A stretch of 48,565 bases of DNA from Corynebacterium sp. ACRPH. GTDB lineage: Bacteria > Actinomycetota > Actinomycetes > Mycobacteriales > Mycobacteriaceae. Location: contig NZ_JAKRND010000017.1 in NCBI RefSeq assembly GCF_022347285.1, forward strand, positions 1-48,565, given 5' to 3'. The translations under genes and the position numbers were made by a program. The notes beneath the pieces were generated by a model, which was given only the letters and a program-made list of their open reading frames with translations, had not been told where the DNA came from and did not search any database. This document shows, piece after piece, positions 15,678 to 21,204 of the stretch. Each line of letters begins with the position of its first letter. Positions within the stretch are counted from its first letter, which is position 1.

Positions 15678-16235
15678 CTACTCGAAGTACACGTCCTCCA
15701 AAGACAGCGCCTTTGCAGCGCTGGCCTGGTTACGGGCAGTTTCTACATAGCGCGCCGCGTGGGCGATGAAGCCCTGGCGCTCCTCCTCCGTTAGTTCGCG
15801 GCGCACCTTCGCGGGAAGGCCGGCGGCCAAGAATCCCGCCGGAATTTGCTGCCCTTCCAGCACTACCGCGCCCGCGGCGACGAGGCTGCCGCCGCCGATA
15901 GTGGAACCTGATAGCAGTGCCGATTGCATGCCAATCAGCGTTCCCGCCCCCACATGCGAGGAGTGAACCAGCGCCTGGTGGCCGATCGTTACATCGTCTT
16001 CCAACACACATTCCTGGCCGCGCTCCACGTGCATCACGGAGTTATCCTGCACGTTCGTCCGCTCGCCGATGCGGATCGCGCCTACGTCGCCGCGCAGTAC
16101 GCACCCGTAGAACACGGAGGAATCCGCCCCGATTTCCACATCCCCAATGATCGTCACGCCCGGGGAGATCATCGCGCTGCGGTGGATCCTGGGCGTCTTG
16201 CCCTGATACGGAAGGATAATCGGTGCTGCATTCAT
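15678..16235 (-). CDS. Gamma-carbonic-anhydrase-like left-handed beta-helix protein
   Basis: 185 residues from the ATG at 16235. Hexapeptide repeats form a left-handed beta helix (VTIIGDVEIGADSSVFYGCV, LRGDVGAIRIGERTNVQDNS, VTIGHQALVHSSHVGAGTLI), then a C-terminal helix. The His residues in VMHVE, IGHQALVH and SSH lie where gamma-class carbonic anhydrases bind zinc. Bacterial relatives (YrdA/PaaY type) are often of uncertain activity. TAGGGT lies seven bases before this ATG, so it is probably leaderless; that decides against the GTG nine bases upstream. It shares a 90-bp divergent promoter region with the flavodoxin-like gene. Confidence 0.88.
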   Translation of the reverse strand: MNAAPIILPYQGKTPRIHRSAMISPGVTIIGDVEIGADSSVFYGCVLRGDVGAIRIGERTNVQDNSVMHVERGQECVLEDDVTIGHQALVHSSHVGAGTLIGMQSALLSGSTIGGGSLVAAGAVVLEGQQIPAGFLAAGLPAKVRRELTEEERQGFIAHAARYVETARNQASAAKALSLEDVYFE

Positions 16236-16324
16236 GTTTCCCACCCTAACTATTTTTGGACGCCCACGCTTCCCTTTGCCTGGAATACCCCACCTAACCC
16301 TGCAGGATCGGTAGCGTTGGCGTC

Positions 16325-16861
16325 ATGAGTAAGAACACCACGAACGACGACCACCCGGTAACGATCCTCGTCGTCCACCACAGCCCGACCGAGAAGGCGC
16401 AGAAACTCGCGGACACGGTACTCGCGGCAGCACGCGCCGCTGCAGAGGAAGTGAATGCTGAGCTGAGTCCGGCCACAAGCGAGGGAGCTGGCCAGCCCTC
16501 CGTTCAGGTGCTGGAACGCCAGGCTCTGGAGCCGGACGTGGAGGAACTCCGCGGAGCAGATGCCATCATCCTGGGCACTACTGCCAACTTTGGCTATATC
16601 TCCGGCGCCCTGAAGCACTATTTCGACACGGTCTACGTGCCCGTCCTGGAAGAGAAGAAGGCCACTCCCACCAGCTGGTGGATCCGGGGTGGCTACGATA
16701 CGACGGGTGCGGAAAAAGCCATGCGCTCCATCCTTACGGGGCTGGAGTGGGAAACGGTGGCCGAACCCGTCGAGTTCACTGGAGATATTGAGCCCCACTT
16801 GGCGGAGCTAGAGGCGATGGCTCAGGCTGTGGTGGGCCAAGCTGTGGCGTCAATAATCTAA
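16325..16861 (+). CDS. Flavodoxin-like NAD(P)H:FMN oxidoreductase family protein
   Basis: 178 residues with a flavodoxin fold: TILVVHHSPTEKAQKLADTV (phosphate loop), ILGTTANFGYISGALKHYFD (WrbA/NQO-like isoalloxazine loop) and WWIRGGYDTTGAEKAM. It probably binds FMN and reduces quinones or flavin-dependent partners; the substrate is unknown. The ATG at 16325 has TAGCGT seven bases before it, so it is probably leaderless. Copies of the dispersed motif bracket the gene: one overlaps the -10-to-ATG spacer (reverse, about 16314-16336) and one forms the last codons and stop (reverse, about 16841-16862). Confidence 0.8.
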   Translation: MSKNTTNDDHPVTILVVHHSPTEKAQKLADTVLAAARAAAEEVNAELSPATSEGAGQPSVQVLERQALEPDVEELRGADAIILGTTANFGYISGALKHYFDTVYVPVLEEKKATPTSWWIRGGYDTTGAEKAMRSILTGLEWETVAEPVEFTGDIEPHLAELEAMAQAVVGQAVASII

Positions 16862-16883
16862 AGGGATCTAAGAATAGAGCTCG

Positions 16884-17237
16884 TTAGCGCAGGTCGGACA
16901 GGACGCACGCAGCGCCTGCGGCGGCGGTGGTGACGGTCAGAACAGCAGGCCAGGCGCCGATCTTCTTAGCCAGCGGGTGGGAAAGACCAAACGCGGCCAG
17001 GTAACCGGCGGTCAGGCCCGTGGCAACACCCGCGCCAGCCTTGGCGTTCCAAGAGCGGGCAGCGTAGCCACCTGCAGCGGCCAGAATCACGCCACCGAGC
17101 GGGCGAATACCGGTCTCGCGGGCGGTCAGCCAGCCGCCGACCAGGCCAGCGATGACGACGGATGCGGTGTTGACTTCCTTCGCTGGCTTCAGGGTGGCGG
17201 TGGGCTTGAGCTTATTGAGCTGATTCTTCTTCGACAT
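16884..17237 (-). CDS. Small Ala/Gly-rich membrane protein, unknown
   Basis: 117 residues. A Lys-rich N-terminus (MSKKNQLNKLKPTATLKPAK) is followed by three to four short hydrophobic Gly/Ala-rich segments (VVIAGLVGGWLTA, LGGVILAAAGGYAA, GVATGLTAGYLAAFGL, PAVLTVTTAAAGAACVL). I recognise no family; similar small membrane proteins are common in corynebacteria. The ATG at 17237 is supported by TAGAGT seven bases upstream (leaderless pattern). The frame is open further upstream only because it is antisense to the nitronate monooxygenase-like gene. Confidence 0.75.
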   Translation of the reverse strand: MSKKNQLNKLKPTATLKPAKEVNTASVVIAGLVGGWLTARETGIRPLGGVILAAAGGYAARSWNAKAGAGVATGLTAGYLAAFGLSHPLAKKIGAWPAVLTVTTAAAGAACVLSDLR

Positions 17238-17357
17238 GCCAACAACTCTACGCCGGTGTAGGGGGACTAGTTTCGCAAATGAATCAGAAGTAGGACTAGG
17301 GTGGCAACCAGACCTAACCTTTTTGCCGATCCAAAACCACGAGGAGGCATGTGTTCC

Positions 17358-18329
17358 ATGGTTGAACGCATCGATACCCGGTTGACCAGACTCTGGGGAA
17401 TCGATAAGCCCATCATCGGTGCACCAATGGCGGGGCGCTCCGACGGCCACCTGGCAGCCGCCGTCAGCCGCGCCGGTGGATTGGGAATGTTCGGCGCCGG
17501 TGCCGGAACCAAGCCCGAATGGATTCTGGAGAACGCGCGCATCGCAGCAGAGGCAGGTCCCTACGGAATCGGCCTGATGGTGTGGGCGCTGGAAGACAAC
17601 CCGGCCCAATTCGACGCAGTGCTGGAGGCGAAGCCAAAGGTAGTGAGCCTGGGCTTCGGCGACCCCAAGCCCTATGTGGACCGTGCCCACCAGGCCGGAA
17701 TCTCCGTCGTTGCCCCAATCAACACCATGGCACAGCTGCGTCAGGCACTGGCCGCAGGCGTGGACGCTGTTTGCGTGCAGGGAACGGACGCCGGCGGGCA
17801 CACCGGGCGCATCGGCACGCTGCCACTGCTGCAGATCGTGATGGAATACATGCAGGTCAACGCGCCGGGCGTGCCGATCGCTGCCGCGGGTGGCATCGCC
17901 ACAGGCAGGGGTGTGGCCTCCGTGTTGGTGGCAGGCGCCGACGCAGCATGGGTTGGCACCGCACTGCTGGCCTCCCCGGAAGCCGCCGGTGCGCCCGAGC
18001 TGCGACAGGCCGCGATCAAGGCCACGGCCAGCCGGACCGTGCTGACCGACATCTACGACCGCGCCGAAAAGCAAAAGTGGGATACGGAGCAGTGGCCCAC
18101 CCGCACCGTGCGCAATGCATTCGTGGACGTGTACCGCCCGCTGTCCGAAGCGGGGGAGGTTACCGACGAGGAACTGATCGCGGCCCGGGCCGAGGGCGGG
18201 GACTTTGCCGACGAGCTGAAGCTGCACGCGGGTCAGGGCGTGGAGCTGCTGCGGGCAGAGGTGCCCGCCGGTGAGGTCGTGCAGGGTATGTACGACGAAG
18301 CGCTGCACTGCCTCGGGCGTTTCGCCTAA
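17358..18329 (+). CDS. Nitronate monooxygenase (NPD)-like FMN protein
   Basis: 323 residues of a TIM-barrel nitronate monooxygenase: PIIGAPMAGRSDGHLAAAVS, GGLGMFGAG, VVSLGFGDPKPYVDRAH, VCVQGTDAGGHTGRIG (with the conserved His), AAAGGIATGRGVASVLVAGA and GTALLASPEA. The family oxidises alkyl nitronates with FMN, or has related enoyl-reductase-like roles. AGGAGG (17342-17347) is 10 bases before the ATG at 17358. An earlier in-frame ATG at 17349 is too close to that site, so I prefer 17358. The next gene, DUF488, starts 12 bases later, probably in the same transcript. Confidence 0.88.
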   Translation: MVERIDTRLTRLWGIDKPIIGAPMAGRSDGHLAAAVSRAGGLGMFGAGAGTKPEWILENARIAAEAGPYGIGLMVWALEDNPAQFDAVLEAKPKVVSLGFGDPKPYVDRAHQAGISVVAPINTMAQLRQALAAGVDAVCVQGTDAGGHTGRIGTLPLLQIVMEYMQVNAPGVPIAAAGGIATGRGVASVLVAGADAAWVGTALLASPEAAGAPELRQAAIKATASRTVLTDIYDRAEKQKWDTEQWPTRTVRNAFVDVYRPLSEAGEVTDEELIAARAEGGDFADELKLHAGQGVELLRAEVPAGEVVQGMYDEALHCLGRFA

Positions 18330-18341
18330 AGAGGAAACCGC

Positions 18342-18725
18342 ATGGACATCGACCGCGTGTACAACTGGCGCGACCGACAGCGCCAAGGTCTGTATCTAGT
18401 GGACCGGTTGTGGCCTAGGGGCGTCAAGAAAGAAAGCCTAGATTTGGCCGGTTGGCCGAAAGAACTAACGCCCAGCAGCGACCTGCGCCGAGAGTTCCAC
18501 AATGGCTTGGGCTTTGCCGAGTTCCGTGAGAAGTACGTGGCGGAGCTGGAGGAACGGAAAGCCGCAGGGGAGCTGGACGATGCGCTGACTGCATTGCGCG
18601 ACTACCAGGAGCGGGTGACCGAGGAAGGCGCTCCGGAGCTCCTGCTGCTGTATGCCGCGAAAGAAAAAGAGCACAACCATGCGGTTGTGCTCCGAGATTG
18701 GCTGGCACCCCAGCTGGAAAGCTAA
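18342..18725 (+). CDS. DUF488 family protein (YeaO type)
   Basis: 127 residues, full family length: LYLVDRLWPRGVKKE near the start, EFHNGLGFAEFREKYVAEL in the middle and LLLYAAKEKEHNHAVVLRDW at the end. The function of DUF488 is not established. AGAGGAAA precedes the ATG. The codons for EHNHAVVL form a perfect 10-bp hairpin that reads as an intrinsic terminator for the converging gene on the other strand. A TGACGCC copy (18417-18438, reverse) covers RGVKKES. Confidence 0.9.
   Translation: MDIDRVYNWRDRQRQGLYLVDRLWPRGVKKESLDLAGWPKELTPSSDLRREFHNGLGFAEFREKYVAELEERKAAGELDDALTALRDYQERVTEEGAPELLLLYAAKEKEHNHAVVLRDWLAPQLES
18670..18693 (-). terminator. Intrinsic terminator for the leftward gene, inside the DUF488 coding region
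   Basis: GAGCACAACC (18670-18679) and GGTTGTGCTC (18684-18693) form a perfect 10-bp stem with a 4-nt loop. Read leftwards it is followed at once by TTTTTCTTT (18669-18661), the canonical form of an intrinsic terminator. It would end transcripts coming from the depolymerase remnant at 19280-18751. It lies inside the last third of the DUF488 gene. Confidence 0.75.
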
Positions 18726-18750
18726 GGCGCCGGCTAACTAGCCAATCGCG

Positions 18751-19280
18751 CTAGAGGCGCTGGCGCGACAGGAAGTTCCAAACCTCCTGGGAAGCATCCG
18801 GAACGCGGTTCCAGGTGTGGTTCTGCGGGTTCAGGATCAGCTGCAGCTCCTTGCGGGCGCTGGGGTACACGTGGCGCTCGCCGCCCCGGATGTGGGTGAC
18901 GCGCGGCGGGTAGCCACAGCCGTTACGCTTCGCGTAGCTACCCACCAGGTCGCGAACAGCCAGGTAGTGGGCGCCGTTGTGGCGGTAGCCACCGTTGATC
19001 TTCATCATCGTGTCGCCACGGCCATGCATGATCAGGAACGGGATTGCGCGGTTCTTGCAGCCCATGTTCACCGGATCGTAGTAAGCACCGCCGACGGCAG
19101 CGGCTGTGGCATGGGAGGCAGCTGGGGGAGCTGGGGGACAGAGCCCTGCGGGGCAGCATTTGCCTCCGGGGCGTTCTAGGTAGCCACGCCCGCGGTACCG
19201 AATGCGGTGGCCAGCACCAGCGACAGCGCTACGACAATGCGCTGAAAGGAAGGCAAGAAGGAGCTAAGAGATCGATTCAC
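18751..19280 (-). pseudogene. Secreted polyhydroxybutyrate-depolymerase-like esterase, broken
   Basis: From a GTG at 19280 the frame encodes a signal peptide (VNRSLSSFLPSFQRIVVALS, then LVLATAFGTAGVAT) followed by a TAG (about 19176-19178). The frame then continues with a Pro-rich linker (VPQLPQLPPMPQPLP). After a shift to another frame comes the C-terminal third of an alpha/beta-hydrolase: YYDPVNMGCKNRAIPFLIMH, GRGDTMMKINGGYRHNG, THIRGGERHVYP and SQEVWNFLSRQRL. The middle, with the Ser nucleophile, is absent. The gene is thus damaged by a nonsense change, a frameshift and a large internal deletion, while its terminator and upstream repeats survive. The C-terminal 106 residues (from 19071) stay open. 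Confidence 0.7.
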
Positions 19281-19291
19281 GAATGTGACTA

Positions 19292-19326
19292 TACATATAT
19301 GTGAATACATACATATATGTGAATAC
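19292..19326. promoter_or_regulatory. Two 17-bp direct repeats, each with a 10-bp palindrome
   Basis: TACATATATGTGAATAC occurs at 19292-19308 and 19310-19326, a period of 18 bases. Each copy contains the palindrome ACATATATGT. The pair sits 12 bases before the start of the depolymerase remnant and about 95 before the GlsB-type gene. It looks like a tandem operator in the divergent promoter region. The cognate regulator is not identified. Confidence 0.65.
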
Positions 19327-19420
19327 TCTGCCAATTTGATTGAGGAAATCTGGCTGGCTGGAGTTTGCATTGGAGTTCGCGCTGTAGAAGTTCCTGATCA
19401 TGGTCTGTATGCTGAGTAGC

Positions 19421-19738
19421 ATGATTACTGAAATTTTTGCGGCAAATACTTTCCTACTCGCTGAGGGCTCTGCAGTTCCGCCATTGGGCATGATCGGCTG
19501 GGTTGTCATCGGTGGCCTGGCTGGTTGGATCGGTTCCAAGATCATGGGTACCGACGAGCAGATGGGCTTCTTCCTCAACATCATCGTCGGCATTATCGGC
19601 GGCTTCTTGGGCGGCTGGGTCCTCGGCCTGCTGGGAGTCGGCAGCGGCGGCTGGATCTGGAGCTTCCTGACCTGCCTGTTGGGCGCCTGCATCCTGATCT
19701 TCATCGTCGGTCTGGTCACCGGAAAGCGCAAGAAGTAA
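19421..19738 (+). CDS. GlsB/YeaQ/YmgE-family stress-response membrane protein
   Basis: 105 residues from the ATG at 19421: GMIGWVVIGGLAGWIGSKIM, GFFLNIIVGIIGGFLGGWVL, then a third helix ending LIFIVGLVTGKRKK. This is the transglycosylase-associated protein family: small three-helix membrane proteins induced by stress, with no proven enzymatic activity. It is longer than the ~84-residue norm at its N-terminus. TATGCT lies seven bases before the ATG (leaderless pattern), so I prefer it to the ATG at 19400. A terminator follows at 19803-19838. Confidence 0.87.
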   Translation: MITEIFAANTFLLAEGSAVPPLGMIGWVVIGGLAGWIGSKIMGTDEQMGFFLNIIVGIIGGFLGGWVLGLLGVGSGGWIWSFLTCLLGACILIFIVGLVTGKRKK

Positions 19739-19781
19739 GCAACCGTAATCGGCAACTGCCGCTACAGGCTGGAGCTGGGGT

Positions 19782-20087
19782 TTAGTCGACCAGCAACATA
19801 GCAAGCGCACTTTCGCCCAAACGTGCGCTTTCGTTTTCTAGGCCTAGGCCAAGCCACATTACGAGAAGCAGGATAACCAGCGCGCAGATGATAAAGATCA
19901 GTGCGCCGATAAAGAAATAAGACCGGAAGGGGCCACTTTTGGACTCTTCCTTCAGAGGCACCTCAACCATCGGTTGGGGGCCTTTTTTCTGTGGGTCTAC
20001 GGCCGGTGTGCCCGTCTCATCGACGAAGCCGCCACGTTGGACGGATACCGCCCGGAACGTGCCCGTATCGCGTTGCTGGCTCTGCAT
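19782..20087 (-). CDS. Small one-TM protein, unknown
   Basis: 101 residues from the ATG at 20087, with GGAG eight bases upstream. The frame is open further up to 20138 but without such a site. A polar N-terminus (about 1-51, with VEVPLKEESKSGPF) is followed by one strong helix (SYFFIGALIFIICALVILLL and on to about residue 80) and a short tail. I recognise no family. Its last codons overlap a plus-strand terminator that serves the GlsB-type gene. Confidence 0.65.
   Translation of the reverse strand: MQSQQRDTGTFRAVSVQRGGFVDETGTPAVDPQKKGPQPMVEVPLKEESKSGPFRSYFFIGALIFIICALVILLLVMWLGLGLENESARLGESALAMLLVD
19803..19838 (+). terminator. Intrinsic terminator of the GlsB-type gene, inside the opposing gene
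   Basis: AAGCGCAC (19803-19810) and GTGCGCTT (19823-19830) form an 8-bp stem with a 12-nt loop, followed by TCGTTTTC. It lies 65 bases after the GlsB stop and within the 3' end of the opposite-strand small TM gene. Confidence 0.65.
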
Positions 20088-20535
20088 CGGTCTTCTCCGG
20101 TTCGTAGATCTTAGTGGGGCTTTCTGTTTCAGCTGCATGCGCAGGGGCGACGAAACCCTGCATGGCTTCTGCAGGGCTGCGTGTAGCCTTACAAAAACTT
20201 AAAGAGCAAGAGGAACGAACAGTCGAAACTGTTGGGTTTCTTTAAGCCTAGTATCGTCGGTCCCTTCGTTGTGGGGTTATCCCAATTCCAGGGGTGTGAT
20301 GCCAGATGACCTCCACCTGTTCCCACCCCCAAATAGGGCTATTCACAGGCAGGGTTGTCTGTGGATAACCCTGTTATCTGGATGGGTTGGCGGCCCGTTT
20401 ACACGCCAACCCGTCCAACCTTTTCGTTACGCTGTTGAATGTCTACCAGCGCTCGCGAGCGCACACCAAATCCCGCACACCAAGTCCATGTCACATGTTT
20501 GTCGCATGTGCCTGGCCGTAGTTGAAAGGAGTCCG
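20088..20535. other. Structured 448-bp divergent intergenic region
   Basis: No gene seen. It contains: a nested inverted repeat (CTTAAAG 20198-20204 with CTTTAAG 20240-20246, enclosing AACAGT-CGAA-ACTGTT 20218-20233); a perfect DnaA-box sequence at 20360-20368 and a one-mismatch box at 20339-20347; a 9-bp stem GGGTTGGCG/CGCCAACCC (20384-20412); and a 14-bp perfect palindrome GCGCTCGCGAGCGC (20449-20462). This density of symmetry is higher than elsewhere in the window. A small RNA, a regulatory region for tag or a DnaA-binding locus are all possible. Confidence 0.6.
20360..20368 (-). promoter_or_regulatory. DnaA box (perfect TTATCCACA on the minus strand)
   Basis: TGTGGATAA on the plus strand is the exact complement of the classical DnaA box. 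A second box with one mismatch (CTATTCACA) lies 13 bases to the left, with a gap of 12. Neighbouring genes are not those of oriC, so this is not the chromosomal origin. Confidence 0.45.
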
Positions 20536-21204
20536 ATGGAAGGCCAACTTCTCACCACCAGCACCGGGCAGCTCGTCGATGAATCGGGAGTCGCCCGTCC
20601 GCCGTGGGCCTATCGCAGCGAGATTGAGCTGGACTACTACGACAACGAGTGGGGTCGCCCTGTCATCACCGAACACGGCCTGCTGGAGCGCATCGCCCTC
20701 GAAGGCTTCCAATCCGGCTTGTCGTGGGCCACCATCCTGCGCAAGCGGAGGGATTTTCGCTCTGTGTTCTTTCTTTTTGACGCCCAGCGCATCACCGAAA
20801 TGAGCGAGCCCCAAAGGCGCGCTGCTCTGCAGGACGAACGCTTGATTCGTAATGCCCGCAAGCACGAAGCGCTCTACGAAAACGCCAAGGCGACGCTGGA
20901 GCTGCGGCGAGCGGAGGAATATCAGGAGTTGCCGGAGGATTCGCCCGCCCGCGACGTTCTGGGCGGGGCGGCCAACCGGCTGGCGCCGGGTCTGCCGGTA
21001 CTCGTGTGGTCGTTCACCCCGGCGGAGCACTCCCGTCCGACATCGCTGGATGGGGTGCCCTCGACTTCGCCGGAGTCCAAGGCGCTGGCGAAGGAGCTAA
21101 AGCGCCGGGGATTTCAGTTCGTCGGCCCCACCACCTGCTACGCGCTGATGCAGGCCATCGGCATGGTCGACGACCGGGTGGTGGAGCCAGCCGAGGGGGC
21201 CTAG
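20536..21204 (+). CDS. tag: DNA-3-methyladenine glycosylase I, lacking zinc ligands
   Basis: 222 residues of the Tag HhH glycosylase family: YYDNEWGRPV, LERIALEGFQSGLSWATILR, FVGPTTCYALMQAIGMVDD. It excises 3-methyladenine. In E. coli Tag a zinc snap uses Cys4, His17, His175 and Cys179. Here the N-terminus reads PPWAYRSE without Cys, YHD is YYD, and after GMVDD comes RVVEPA without the His and Cys, so all four ligands seem lost. The start at 20536 follows AAAGGAG, rejecting the much longer open frame from 20269. Its TAG overlaps the fadH stop in a shared CTAG. Confidence 0.9.
   Translation: MEGQLLTTSTGQLVDESGVARPPWAYRSEIELDYYDNEWGRPVITEHGLLERIALEGFQSGLSWATILRKRRDFRSVFFLFDAQRITEMSEPQRRAALQDERLIRNARKHEALYENAKATLELRRAEEYQELPEDSPARDVLGGAANRLAPGLPVLVWSFTPAEHSRPTSLDGVPSTSPESKALAKELKRRGFQFVGPTTCYALMQAIGMVDDRVVEPAEGA

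Noticed and set aside
16884..18386. A 500-residue leftward open frame antisense to the nitronate monooxygenase-like gene.
   Set aside because: Only its last 117 residues, from the ATG at 17237, have a promoter signature and membrane-protein composition. The rest mirrors GC-rich coding DNA of a clear family gene on the plus strand.
20339..20368. DnaA boxes read as the replication origin.
   Set aside because: Only one perfect and one near box, and no dnaA, dnaN, rpmH or parAB genes nearby.
20269..20535. An 89-residue N-terminal extension of Tag.
   Set aside because: The region has palindromes and no similarity to the family, while AAAGGAG is correctly placed for the ATG at 20536.
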